From Aotearoamyces nothofagi (taxonomy: Eukaryota; Ascomycota; Leotiomycetes; Leotiales; Tympanidaceae): a stretch of 64,000 nucleotides of DNA. Every line of letters begins with the position of its first letter. Within the stretch, counting starts at the first letter, position 1. The notes beneath the pieces are model-generated. The model was not told the origin of the DNA. It worked only from the letters and a program-made list of their open reading frames with translations, and ran no database searches. Where the stretch lies: positions 186,001 through 250,000 of the forward strand of contig JADDTR010000014.1 of the NCBI GenBank assembly GCA_015345905.1, read 5' to 3'. Shown here piece by piece: positions 11,116 through 22,422 of this stretch. The translations under genes were made by a program, and so were the position numbers.

Positions 11116-12140
11116 ATGTCTTCCGAAAAGGATAAGTCCAAGGTGCATAAGCTGAATCTTAAAGGTATGCCATGTTCTGCGGATTCTGCGGTGCTCTGCT
11201 GACAGGCTCAGGCTCTGCGAAGCTTGTTGCGGAGTTTGTAAGTATCTATGGAAAGGGTGCGGCTGGAAAGCAGGACTAACAACTACAGTTTCAATACTCC
11301 ATTAACACGATTCTGTGAGTATTCGATCTGCTACTATGAAGCTGAGCGGGGGCTGACATTAGAAATAGCTTCCAACGCGGCGTATATCCTGCAGAGGACT
11401 TCTCTGCGTAAGCTTCACACTTTGAAATAATCCGAGCAAATATTAACTGATCTAAAAGCGTCAAGAAATATGGCTTGAATATGCTTGGTATGCCTTTGCT
11501 TGAATATCTTCTATAAGTCTAGCGACTAATTCAATGGTAGTTTCGTCTGATGATCAAGTCAAGGCCTACATCAAGAAGATCATGTCTCAACTAGACAAAT
11601 GGATGGTTGGCGGCAAGATCTCGAAGCTGGTAGTGGTCATAACCAGCAAGGACACAGGGGAGCATGTGGAGAGATGGCAGTTCGATGTGTGTAGGCTCTG
11701 TACATTTATATGCTCTTACTGACGACTTTAGGTACAAATCTTCAACAAGCCGGCAAAATCGAAATCCTCCAAAAAGGCAGCAGATAAAGAGAACGCAGTA
11801 CCCGAGTGAGTGGAAAATGACACGGTAGTAGATAGACTTATCATGCTAACAAATCTTCAGGCAAACAGATCCACAACCAGAGAAAACAGAGAAGGAGATA
11901 CAAGAAGAGATTCAGTCCATCTTCCGACAGATAACTGCCTCTGTTACCTTCCTCCCACAATTGGACGGCGACTGCACATTCAATGTACTCGTATATGCAG
12001 ATGCAGACTCGGACGTTCCCATGGAGTGGGGTGACAGCGATGCGAAGGAGATCAAGAACGGCGAGAAGGTGCAGCTGAGGAGTTTCAGCACAAGCAATCA
12101 TAGGGTGGATACTCTAGTCAGCTACAGACTAGCAGACTAA
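11116..12140 (+). CDS. mad2: Mad2, spindle assembly checkpoint HORMA protein
   Basis: Mad2 binds Mad1 and Cdc20 at unattached kinetochores and inhibits the anaphase-promoting complex. Eight exons join in frame: 11116-11164, 11206-11237, 11289-11314, 11369-11407, 11459-11487, 11541-11686, 11732-11805, 11861-12140 (224 aa). The HORMA domain fills the protein: SAKLVAEFFQYSINTILFQR, GVYPAEDF, KKYGLNMLVS, then IMSQLDKWMVGGKISKLVVV, ERWQFDVQIF, and the C-terminal safety-belt part with VPMEWGDSD and a final RSFSTSNHRVDTLVSYRLAD. A Lys/Ser-rich insertion (KPAKSKSSKKAADKEN) lies before the sixth conserved block, around residues 111-130, longer than in yeast or human Mad2. The many very small 5' exons are notable. 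Shares its promoter with guf1. Confidence 0.96.
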
Positions 12141-14535
12141 TTTATTCAGTTATGGAATGGAATGGTCGGGAATGAGTGTTCTGGTATGTTCTGCAATGAA
12201 GCATTTGGTGCTTATATGGTGTAATAGGAGTTTAACTGTATACCATCCTTTCCTGCAGCAGGTCAAGGTCTATGTGCTCGTTTAGTCTTTGATAGTATTT
12301 CTATCTATGAAGTGTTACTAGTACCTACCTATCATCAAACTCTACAATCTAACTATGTAGCTTGTCATTAAAGCCCGCGAGTGTACCTAATTCAATATCT
12401 TGCTAAGACAAATCTATGGAACTCTTCACCGTAGATCATCATTAGGAAATTAGTCGTCAATCCTTGCCAATAAAGGCAGAACTCCGAACTTTGGCCTCTA
12501 TATAAATGCAGTTGTTCTACAAGCCCTCAGCGGAAATTCAGCGATATGCGGAGGTTTTGAGTGGCCTTTTGAAGTCTCAAGAGATGGGGGATGGATGTGT
12601 TCAACTTGGGCCTGGAGGAGCAAGTTATGGTTTTTTGGGAACGATTTGTATCGGAGGTGCGGGAGTTTCGACTTCTACTGCCGATCGTTAATGTTGGATG
12701 GACAATGATGTACACAGTAGAAGATTTTTGAGACAGGGGGTCTACAGCCAATAGTATTTCTTCAGTCCGCTGATTCCTTCCATATAAGTGAAAGCGAGAC
12801 AGATTGATCTGTGCTCTCCTAATGTCTATTCGGCCAGATATCCACAGGAGAGAGGGAAAGATGTCTCTGACAATTTAGTCGGTATTACTCCGCCAAAATG
12901 AATCATTCGGGAGATGATTCATAGATGATTCATTCGCAAGTTCCAGAACAGGAGGCAATGAATCAAACGAACTGCGAAAGGAGAAACCCGTACCTCTCTC
13001 TTGCTGACGCTTCAAATGCCGACGCGGTTTCTGATAGCAAAAGGCCCACTTCACAAACGTCCGACGACTGTCGTCGAATCAACCATAACTGCTCCCACGA
13101 GAGTCGATGTGCCGAAGCTGACGACTGCTCGGGCTAGGATTGAATTGGAAGTTGTCCACGTCGCTTGGATGGCAATGTGGGTTCTTCGCAACGCCTTACG
13201 GATCCAGCCTGCTTGCTGAAAGGCGTAGCGAGCCCACGGCCAAAGGTCCGTGAAAGACCTTGAAAGAAAATATGGGAATAGTAGATCCATCAATTCGATC
13301 CAATTAAACGATGAGCTTCCTCTACGGTTGTTTAGAGCAGCTAGCTATTTCTGTTCTCTCGTCAGGAAGCGACGAGGGGCTTTGAGCCAGCTGCGCTCTC
13401 AGACATATATGTTAGATGTATTGATATATTAGATGTATTGCTTTCATTGACGAAGCAGAAAAACCAGGGTTGTGGCCTGTATATATAAGCCAGCCATTTG
13501 CTCAAGCCGCGTGCCTCCCTGCCAGTCCACGAGCCCTCTCTGTCCGCGGGCTCGTAAACGAAGCAGCAGCTTCAGCAGCTTCAGCTTCCCAAGGGATCCG
13601 TGCCCCCCTATCCACGCGGAGAGGAGAAACGAAACGTCGTCAGCCAGCGGCAAGCCGCAGTCCATGCTCAAACGTTATCTCCCGCCCCCCCGGCTCCCAC
13701 ACGAAACCCAACACTCCGGGATCTGATCGGCCATTTTCTTTTCCCACAGCCTCCGTTTCAGGGTACGGACGACCCGCTCGTCGCAGCCGCCGTCGCCGAC
13801 CTCGCGTCCAGCCCGCCGTGCGAGACGGACCAAAGCTGCCGCCGTGCTGGCGGTGGTGCCTCGGCGGTAGGGAGATGGAGCAGGGGCCGTAGGGACCCCG
13901 CTGCGGCTGCTGGGCGGCGCTGTGCTGGTCGGGGGGGCTGATGCGACGAGCGAGCAAGCGGCTTCGCAGAAAGAAAAAAAAAAAGGCGTCGTTGCGATCT
14001 TATCGATTCCGACGATCTGCGCGGCCGCACGGTCTGGTGCTGGAGACCGTGATTGGGGGTCCGCTTTGCTTTTTTTGCGTCTGCAGGTCCCCGCGGGACA
14101 TGAAACGGGCCCCCTTTCCGCCTTCGCCGCGTCTCGCGAGCCATCAGGATCATCCGGTAATTTTTTCCTTGCCGTCACTCCGTGCTTTGCTTGCTTTTTG
14201 CCGGCAGTCGTGTCGCGGTTGCAGCAGCGATGATGGCTGCGCGGACCCAGTTTTCATCACCCTCAGGTACAGTGGTTGCTGTAGGATCTGCGCTGGGAAG
14301 AGGGGGGGGGGGGGGATTGTTCTTTGGCGTCGACGACCTCGCTGGCCCTGGCTGGGGAAGGGGCATAAGAAGACTTCGTTTCCGCCACGGTAGGTTTTGG
14401 GTTATTGGTTTTGATAAGAGCTGGATTCATCCGTTTACACTGTCTTTCACCGCACTTCACTCGTTCGAGAGATATACATTCATATACGTACACACGATCA
14501 TTACATAACTCGATTCTCTTCTTCTACTCTTCGAC
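12141..14535. promoter_or_regulatory. Long intergenic region with a GC-rich block upstream of a small secreted protein
   Basis: 2.4 kb without a convincing gene. From 13480 on composition changes abruptly to GC-rich with many overlapping ORFs in all frames, which is expected of GC-rich DNA and not evidence for coding. A TATA-like TGTATATATAAGC at 13478-13490 sits at the transition, so a transcript with a leader of about 1 kb toward the ATG at 14536 is possible (inference). Homopolymer runs: A-run at 13974-13984, G-run near 14303-14316. The last 90 bp before the ATG are CT-rich (CTCTTCTTCTACTCTTCGAC), as in strongly expressed fungal genes. Confidence 0.45.
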
Positions 14536-14766
14536 ATGTATCTCATCCGAGGCGTTGCCATTGCCTTTGCAGCTCTAGTTGCTCTTGCTGCTGCTGCGCC
14601 AAACCCCAAGAATCATGGCCATCCCTACCACCCGGGCTCCTGGAACGGTACGGTTGGTGCTGGTGCCCCCGGTGTGACTGGCACTGGCATCGGAGTTGGT
14701 ATAGCAGCAGCTACCGGAACAGGTGTTATTGGTACAGGTGCCGCTCTTCCTACGGGATTTCGCTGA
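14536..14766 (+). CDS. Small secreted Gly/Thr/Ala-rich protein
   Basis: 76 aa. A clear signal peptide: MYLIRGVAIAFAALVALAAA with likely cleavage before APNPKNHG. The mature part is about 55 aa, has no cysteine, begins with a His/Pro/Tyr patch (HGHPYHPGSWNGT, one N-glycosylation sequon) and continues as Gly-Thr-Gly-Val type repeats (TGTGIGVGIAAATGTGVIGT). It lacks the eight cysteines of hydrophobins and the pairs typical of cysteine-rich effectors, so a small cell-wall or matrix protein is as likely as an effector. Codons are C-ending rich, consistent with strong expression. No family recognised. A CT-rich leader precedes the ATG. The frame is ended by TGA without a detectable intron; an alternative 3' exon after GTAAGTGCC at 14807 is not excluded. 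Confidence 0.65.
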   Translation: MYLIRGVAIAFAALVALAAAAPNPKNHGHPYHPGSWNGTVGAGAPGVTGTGIGVGIAAATGTGVIGTGAALPTGFR

Positions 14767-15228
14767 GGCGAGCGGACTGTTAGGACGAGCGAACGCCGGT
14801 GCATTCGTAAGTGCCCTGGGGATAATATGCTCCATTGGCTGCCAATACTTACCTAGTCATTAACAGGCCATCGATATCACAGGCGGTTGACCCGTCGGGG
14901 CAGAACCTGGAATTCGGCTCCAAATAGAGGACTGGGGTGTTAGAATATGAAGGATTGCTGGATAGAAATTGGTTCGAAGAGGCATTTAGATCTTCTCGTG
15001 TCAAGGCACACTTTTTTGCAAATATAAATCTTATTGCACTTTCTACTACGTCGGTAGTACTGTGAATGTGACCCAAGCTGGCCTAATAAATGCTTATTTA
15101 TACCAAAATGCTGTCAGCGTGAAAGAAATAATCAACGGGTATATGTTGCATGTGCATCACGTTTCTGCGGAAATCATGATCCTGGATAACGTTAATGCTG
15201 CTTGAGAGGAGAGGATCAAGGGGTATAT
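14767..15228. other. Convergent intergenic region
   Basis: 3' regions of the small secreted protein gene and of the IFRD gene. No coding signal or repeat found. Confidence 0.4.
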
Positions 15229-16579
15229 TTACGGGAGGCTGTCGAAGACCACCTCGTTATGCTCATAATGCACAACAAAGCCTCCACCGAGTACCCTCCT
15301 TAGAGCTTGTAGCCTATGGAGCTTCCACCATTTATCGATCTTCATGCTTCCCGTCTTGTGTATACGGACTGTCATCCGGGACCCGTATCGCTTCCCAGTT
15401 TCGCTATCGATCGCGTTCTGGTATCTCGGTCCGCGGGAAGGGTGCTCAACCGTGTTCAAAATGTCTGCAAAATTGACGTGCAGCGTTTTCCGGTCTTTCT
15501 TGGCGATCCTCCGAGAAGACTCGCTTGCTAACTGCGAAAGAGTGTGCTTGAGTTGATTGCTTTGGCGATAGACCTCGTAGCGCTTCACAACGCTTGTGTC
15601 GATCGGATGGCCTTCTTCATCCTCATCTTCGCTTGCAGGATCATCGTCGGCCTCGCGATCAGTGTAACTCTTCTCGTATAGCAACGCAATATTCTCACCA
15701 GCGGCTACCTGCACTGCAGAGTCAGCGCTCTCTAGCTGTTCAACAAACGCATCCATGGCAGCTTCTGTTCTATCCTCGAGATCTTCGATTGAGGTTGCCA
15801 GAAATCCCCATTCCTCTAAAGCCACAGTAACAACCTCCGCGCTATCTTCGGCCTCGATAGAACTCCCATCTGATTCGATAATTTCAAGAAATTCATCCAT
15901 TATATCTTCGATTTCGGAATCACCCGCTCCGCCATATATCGCTACCGCACTCAAGGTATGGATAGCTGCTGCCTTGATCACTAGGGACTCAGAGGTTGTA
16001 TATGACCGCTTAAGAGCTTGATAGACTGCATCGTAAGCTGCATCAGAAGGCGCGGTTATCAGAGTCAACGCAATGGCCTTGAGTGCCAGACAAGTCTCCT
16101 TCTCACTATTCTCGGCCTTCACACTCTTCAGAAGAGCTGGTAACAGCTGCGAAACTTTCTTCTCTATTTCCTCGTATGCATACCGGCTCATCAGGAAGTG
16201 TATGTAAGCTATCAAAGCAGCTTCTCGGCCTTGGACGCTGCTTCGCTTTCGATCAATGATTTCTTCGATACGGTCGCTCAGCTCTTGTTTCCAGATTTCG
16301 GCTGGGTCATCCTGTGGATCCGCTGATAGCATGTCATCGATGGAGTTGACACTGGTGCCTGGTTAGCTACACTCTCGTAGTGGTGTAAGGTGCAACTCAC
16401 CTCCAGTTTGTGCCGTCACTAAGATTTCCTTGGTCTTCCTCGTCGGAGCCATGACGACTTGTCGTTCGAGAGTGTGTGCGAGAGTTTGCTGCAGATGATG
16501 TGCGAGACGAGATCCTCGACTGTGCCTTTCTAGACACAGTTTTGCCGCTCTCAAGAACTTGTCTTCGAAGATCAGGCAT
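15229..16579 (-). CDS. IFRD-family protein (interferon-related developmental regulator domain)
   Basis: Two exons, 16579-16401 and 16351-15229, give 433 aa; junction NW-SVNSIDDML. N-terminus (1-60) is basic and Ser/Arg-rich (SRKAQSRISSRTSSAANSRT). From about 65 to 330 follows an alpha-helical ARM/HEAT-like IFRD domain: SDRIEEIIDRKRSSVQGREA, LPALLKSVKAENSEKETCLALKAIALTLI, VALEEWGFLATSI. The C-terminal IFRD block is seen in SSRRIAKKDRKTLHVNFADI and KWWKLHRLQALRRVLGGGF. Family knowledge: animal IFRD1/Tis7 is a transcription co-regulator and IFRD proteins bind ribosomes (inactive 80S); fungal members are little studied. A short acidic linker (DDDPASEDEDEEG) separates the parts. Start chosen because the Ser/Arg-rich segment is in frame after splicing; the acceptor is the second AG (GCACCAG). 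Confidence 0.88.
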
Positions 16580-17549
16580 GTCTGCTGCCCTGCTGCAAAG
16601 CCAGCCAGATCAGAGCCTGACTCTGCACCCACTATCTGCGGGGTAATAAATATAGAAGGCTCGGTTGTTATTGTAAGGCGCCGTTACAGCAAATGAATAT
16701 TGAGTAGAATAGGGCCGAAGTAATCTCCATAAGTGAGTCGGGAAAAATACGTCAAAGGTTGAGACGGCCGTGTCTGGGAACCTCGGACGAGGATGAAACT
16801 GCTCTGGCTTTTGCGCGACCTGGCCAAATAAGTCGGCAAACTCGACTCGATGACATACCGTGGCAGCCTCGGAAGTTAGTGCATCCCTAGTTTGGTCATA
16901 CGAGTGAGTAATGTAACAGCGCAGCAGGACGTCCACGTCGAAGAAGCGGCACGACGGGAATAGCGGGCCAGAGAGGTTTCTGGCAATGTTTCCTGTGCTG
17001 CATCTACTCGACGCTCTCAACACGTCCCTTCGAGACCAGCGATCACGAGCGATAACACGCACTATCGCTCCCGCGACAGCTCCAGCTCCAGCTCGCCCGC
17101 CCGTGACCCACATTGCGATCCCTTAGGTGACGAGCTACTGCCTAGGTCCTTATCGATTGCACTAGCTCGGCTAATAGCGCGGGTGTCTGCCTGGTATCGC
17201 CCACTTCACCCCTCCTCCCCAGCGTCCTCCGCTCCTCGTCGACGCACTCCCTCCTGCTGCTCTCTTCCTCGAACTTCAAAGCGACTTCTCGGGGAACGGC
17301 CACCATATCTGCCAGTGATCCTCGAGAATCTGCCTCAAAATACTCCGCGAGAGCCTCTCACCCGTCTGCTCCTATCCCTATCGCTCGAGTGTCCGTGTCG
17401 TGCGAGGTGATCCTGAAACACGATAGCCTTGACGAAGCTCCAGCTTCCACGCCGTCAGCACCGTCAACACCCTCGCCACAACCGGAGTCAGAAGGCCGTA
17501 CGACGAGCGAACCACTGTTTTCACGGCTTTTTGAATACCTCTCATAGAA
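16580..17549. promoter_or_regulatory. Divergent upstream region of IFRD and FHA genes
   Basis: 970 bp between the two start codons. It contains an open frame on the minus strand (17113-16610, 167 aa) with no recognisable domain and with composition that could be chance. The FHA-side half is rich in C and T (17200-17270), typical of fungal promoters and leaders. No other element identified. Confidence 0.4.
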
Positions 17550-20235
17550 ATGGCTTATCAAGGTATGTTCCCGCTTCTTATCAGTCCAGCACCTTGCGAG
17601 GTTGTGATTACCACGAGCAGCCAGCCGGCCTTGCTCGATCAAATCAGATTCAATTCCCAGTTCAACAAGAGTTGTCTCCTGACTGCAGAGCCATCGTGCA
17701 CTCGTAATCAGTTGTGATAAGGTGGCATTCCATTGCAACGACGTCCCTACACTTCTGCATTTTGATTCCGCATCTCCCCTGGCGAGGCCAGGCTGACCAC
17801 CTAAATAGCAAATATTTCTCTCACGGCCATCACGCCTGGCATACTTCCTAGCCGTCGTGTCTTCAGTCTGAATCCCGGCTGCCGCTCAATGCCTATCGGT
17901 CGGGCGTCTAGAACTATTAGCAAGGGCCTAATCGTTGCAGTTAAGAATGCTTGGTTCGATAGTCCAGTCATGTCGCGCAATCATGCCGAAATAATTCTCG
18001 ACGAAAATAATTCTGTGAGACTCCAAAATTTATCACAAATACCATCCAGCTAAAATGTTCTAGTCCATTGTACTCCGAGACTTCGGTTCAATGCACGGAA
18101 CACAAGTGAATAATGTAGAGATTCCGCCAATGGAACCACGGGCCTTGAGTAATGGAGACGTCCTTGTCTTTGGTGCTGAGGTTCGGCGAGGTACCGAGAT
18201 ATTCTCTGCATGTAGCTTTGTGTTCAATTACGAACTCATACCGTACTTGTTAGTCTTCATTGGTCTTCCTTTGTGTAGCGATATACTAACGACGATGCTA
18301 CATAGCGCACATGGGGGTAGCACTTTCAAGGTGCCCTATAGCTCAGATATTGAGGACGAGCAGGACACGAGCGAAGACGACGATTCCGATATGGACGGTG
18401 AGGATTTTAATGGACACAACGAGACTCCGACAGAAAGTCCTGCTCAGAAGACTTCAAATCCCGTTGGGGTGATAGATCTAACAGAAGATTCTTATCAAAA
18501 CGGACCTATTGATCTCACCGCAGGTAGTAAGAATGATTCTGATGATTGTCAACCTTTTAGCGGTCCACAAGGCCTGTCGGAGGAACAAGTTGCGAGAGAC
18601 AGATTAATAATGGAAGAGCACATGGCTGTCAAGAACATGGGCTTTGGGAACTACCATGCTCCTGAAGTTGATGAAGAAGAATCTCTGAGCCAAGCTGATG
18701 CCGAAGGCAAAGCTGAAAATGCCGAAGTTATTGAGAATGATGGTGGTGACAAAGATTCCGCTGCAGTCAGCGGAGGGGAGGTCATCGGAGACAGCTGCCA
18801 AGGCAACGAAGACATCGGAGTTCAATTGTCTCCATCGTCTCCATCGGATTGGTCTGAATTCGATGATGAGGATGGTGTTGATGAACTAGACTCCAAGTCT
18901 TTCAACTACCCGGCAGACCAGGGCGAATTCAGCATCCCTCGCGATCTTGTCACCAATTTCAACCCCGCATCGATAAGATTATTTGCAGATAATGATGCGA
19001 TTCCTCTTTCGAATGAACGGTCCAACGTTGGTGCATCTGATGAGACTCCCTTGCAGGTCGTCAACAAGACTCTTTGGAAGGAGTCGAAGGTAGAATCTGA
19101 TGCTGGAGCGTCTCAAGAAAAATTGGATGGGCTATACGATCAGGATGCACCATCTCCTAGCACTGGAGACATTTCAAATCCAGTCGATTCTGCATTTAAA
19201 GAATGTATTCACAAATCCTGCTATCATCTTCTCGGTAGCATGGAACTCTCTCTCCCTAGCTTAGATCAAGCACTGGGGAGCCCTCCCCAAATGACACGAA
19301 CTTCTTTTTTCAATGGCAACGTTCTCTCGTCGAGTTTCTTCGCCAATCGACAATCCAGCCCGTCTGATGCCGCCATGGTGAAATCTGTCACCCCCACCGC
19401 CGAATCCTTAAAAGATGCCTTGGTCGCTAGCCCCGAGAATCCGGTAGCAGTACACCATTTACCACAGGAAGACTGGCGCAAACGCAATGCACAGATTCTA
19501 GGCGAAAAGGCTGGTAAGAGCGATTTCTTCACTGCACGTGAAGACAATAGGCTCAAGGCCAATGAGGCCGGCCAATCATCATTTCCACGCCCTAGGTTTA
19601 TAGATTTTTTGCATCCGCACGCTGACTCCGAAGCATCAGCTTCAAAGCAACCCACGCAAGTGCAGAATGCTCCGATTTCTACCTTTCATATTCCATCATC
19701 TATTCGTTGCAGACGATTTCCACGATCCCGAACCTTTGGCGAGGATGCTCGTACCACTAGCCCTGAGCTGGATATGACTAGTGCTGCTAGTTTTGCCCAA
19801 AGCAAATCCCTATTACAACACAATGGCAGTATAAGTCCTTCGATTCTTCCGACCATGAGGTCAGCAGTCAGTATTGACGATATTGTCGAGCATCCCATCG
19901 GCATAACCACACCTACGAAGCGCAAAGCCGAGGCAATATCGAATGTTCTAGAGGAAGAGATGCGTGCGTGGGGCTCTTCCCATGTTTCTGAAGATTGCCC
20001 TCACGTTCAAACTACGGCTAATCTTGAGGCATCTGACGGGAAGGAGGAGGTAGAGCCAGTGAATGAGAATGCCGGCAATGTCATTTCAGAACCTACCGGA
20101 ACTGCCAGCGAACAAAGACCCGCTAAAAGATTTAAGAGATTTGCCGAGGCAGTTGGTTATGCTGCTTTGGGAGGGGTTGCTGCTGGAGCTGGTCTCTTCT
20201 CGATCTTGGTAGCAACTGCTCCAGATTTTGTCTAG
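17550..20235 (+). CDS. FHA-domain protein with C-terminal membrane anchor
   Basis: A four-residue first exon (17550-17562, MAYQ), then 17809-18014 and 18064-20235 join in frame (up to 796 aa). The FHA domain (residues about 15-110) binds phosphothreonine; its signature residues are all visible: GRAS at 33-36, SRNHAEI at 59-65 and DFGSMHGTQVNN at about 79-90. The centre is long, acidic and Ser-rich, thus probably disordered, with repeated VIDLTEDS / PIDLTAGS motifs resembling SUMO-interacting sequences. Near the end stands a basic nuclear-type patch (RPAKRFKRF) followed by a hydrophobic helix (YAALGGVAAGAGLFSILVATA) and only a few residues, fitting a tail anchor. A further intron may lie around 18235-18306 (branch-like CTAAC, acceptor ACATAG), removing a hydrophobic stretch. 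Architecture recalls Far9/Far10-like FHA tail-anchored proteins, but I cannot confirm orthology. Confidence 0.82.
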
Positions 20236-20872
20236 AGTTGAAAGTTTTCCGTTAACTTCAAACCCGATGCAATGTTTTTACTTTTATTTTGTGCGGCTTC
20301 GGTTTCCTTAACGGGGTGTTTGCTGGATGAATGATGATCGGTAGGACTTGGGTCGTTTCTTCGGAGGTATTTCTGGTTGCAGGTGTTATCATAGTCATGT
20401 GTAAGGTCGCTTCGTATGATACGTCCTTTTTCAGCTGAGGGGATTAATTTCATTTACAATCCAGGTGTATCCTGCAAACTCCCCATAGAAGCCCAATGCT
20501 CGTCCACTCCTATCTCTCCCCCGCACCCCCAACACCACTGAGCAATCCAGTAAACGAGGGTCTTCTTCAAGGGTAAATCTGAAGTAGGTGTCAGGGCATA
20601 ACATTCTTTTGCCCTTAACGAAATGGTGGTGTCAGTTATCGGCGAGAGAAATTTAATTAACTTTACCTCTTACAGGTGATACATGCCAATTCAATGAAAA
20701 AGCGCTGTCAGTTATCGGTGACAGAGTTTTATTCAATATGCCATATCTGTAACATCGGATTTGCTTCTTATCGCCCTCAAACAGCATCAATGCTATGACA
20801 TCATAAATCCTTTCTTTCCCAGCCTCAAGCCAAATACCAGCACAACCTCCTCTGTACCCTTCCAACAACACC
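20236..20872. other. Intergenic region, tandem 3'/5' flanks
   Basis: 3' flank of the FHA gene and promoter of the next gene. Two related segments containing CAGTTATCGG(C/T)GA occur near 20634 and 20708, 70-odd bp apart, embedded in a longer imperfect direct repeat (TGTCAGTTATCGG). No gene seen. Confidence 0.4.
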
Positions 20873-21376
20873 ATGTCTCCTTCCAGAGGTGCACCTGATT
20901 CGTCTCCTTCCAATCCATCCGAACCAACAACCGACACCAAGGCCGATATACGCTCCTCCACAGCTCTCGTCTCTGCAAAGCACAACCTCGCCTACCTCTT
21001 CAACCCCGAGAATCCAAATGCCCCACGGCCTGTCCATCTACGAACACGGGCGCTTCTGCGGTCTCTGCGCTACATCGGGATCTTCGTCTTCTGGCGCATC
21101 GTGCGCTATGCGAAATATGCGCTCGTAGGGTCGATCGTGGCTGCAATTGGCGCATCTGCGTTTGGAGGTGTCGTGAGCGGTGCTGCATTTGTGCTTGCAC
21201 CGCCGACGCTGTTGACGAGTGTAGGCATTGGATTGATTTGGGCGGTAGGGAAATGGGGGTTTAGGAAGATGGGAGTTGGGGAACGGGCGGCGCTGGAGGT
21301 TAAGAGGAGTGAGCAGGGTGTGAAGGATGATGGGACTTGGAGGGATGTTCAGGGACCGCAAGCTGTACCTTGGTGA
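20873..21376 (+). CDS. Small membrane protein of unknown function
   Basis: 167 aa, single exon. A Ser/Pro/Thr-rich N-terminus (1-35) is followed by NLAYLFNPENPNAPRPVHLR and two or three hydrophobic helices (FVFWRIVRYAKYALVGSIVA; ASAFGGVVSGAAFVLAPP; LLTSVGIGLIWAVGKWGF), then a charged C-terminus. No signal peptide is visible, so it is probably an internal-membrane protein. I do not recognise a characterised family; proteins of this layout are found as conserved hypotheticals in ascomycetes. The start is the first ATG, preceded by ACACC. The reverse strand has several overlapping ORFs which are shadows. Reasonable codon use and the membrane pattern support that it is real. Confidence 0.6.
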   Translation: MSPSRGAPDSSPSNPSEPTTDTKADIRSSTALVSAKHNLAYLFNPENPNAPRPVHLRTRALLRSLRYIGIFVFWRIVRYAKYALVGSIVAAIGASAFGGVVSGAAFVLAPPTLLTSVGIGLIWAVGKWGFRKMGVGERAALEVKRSEQGVKDDGTWRDVQGPQAVPW

Positions 21377-22422
21377 CGGGTTGCAGATGTTCAGATGTTC
21401 GGCGGAGCCATAATGAAAGTTGAGGGCAGGCAGTTCTGGCTTGGAAGATATCCGTCAATGGATTACTGACGAGGACTTGCTTGACTAGCCGACCTTGGAT
21501 AACACCTCTGCCTGCTATTTACAGCGTTCAAGTGGAATCACAGAACTAAGGGAGCTGGCCTTGACGGAATCACCTCATAAAAGCCAAAGTTCCAAGGAGC
21601 TTAGAAGAACAGTTTGTTCTAGAGACTCGAGGGGCTCTGATACGGTTATGTACAAATAAAAGCAACTCTGCCTGAAGCTCAACAAACAAGATATGACTTT
21701 TATGATAATTGACCATTATATTTTAAGCCTTCTATATATAAAAATCGGTGGATCTAATTCTTACATTCTTCCAATGTACTGGACTTATTGTTTACCGTTT
21801 CTATGGACCCTTTCAGTCTCTGTTAACTTTTTAATACTCTCTATAATATGTAAGAAAAGAATCTTGCATCTACATCGATATTATGGTCGTCGGGAGTTCC
21901 AAACTGGGCTAGGGCCATGGGGTGCGAGATAGCGGCACGTGAGAAAGTGGCAGTTAGCTTACAGATCGCGCAATGCCACGTGATATGCGGACTGAGCTCT
22001 TGATATTCACAAGGGTTCCATTCTTAAGGAGCTTCCTTTGAATATAAAAGCCGGTCTAGAAGCCCATGACTGTTGCTGTCTCTCTCGTGCCTCGGAGGCT
22101 ATTGCCGGAAGATAAATCGCTGTTTTGTGACGGATTACGGAGTATCTCTCCACCTCGCTTGACATCGGACGGATAAATTCTCAACTCCAGCGAAGATCGG
22201 GCTGCATCATCATCCTCCATATTTACTAACCTGTAACTTACAACAGAGTTTCCTCTACCGTCCAGTCTTGGCTAAGAGTTCTTGTAGCGATAATCCTTCA
22301 ATTGAGGCCATCTTGACCGCCTACAGCATTGTAGTGCTCGATCTTAGCCTAGATATCTATCTGACTTGACTGTTTAACAGTGAATCACGTGCGGCGTGCT
22401 CTACGTACCCTCTATACCAGCC
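21377..22422. other. Intergenic region, promoter of the esterase gene
   Basis: About 1 kb, AT-rich at 21690-21860. A TATA-like stretch GAATATAAAAGCC at 22038-22050 lies about 370 bp before the ATG. Short ORFs (e.g. 21693-21932) show no family. Two CACGTG-like half sites: CACGTGAG at 21937 and CACGTGAT at 21977, plus CACGTGCG at 22386. Confidence 0.45.

Noticed and set aside
13470-14393. Several overlapping ORFs of 100-167 aa on both strands
   Set aside because: All frames are open because of GC richness; none has recognisable motifs or splice continuity.
16610-17113. Minus-strand ORF of 167 aa
   Set aside because: No domain, no conserved-looking segment, and it lies in the promoter space of two real genes.
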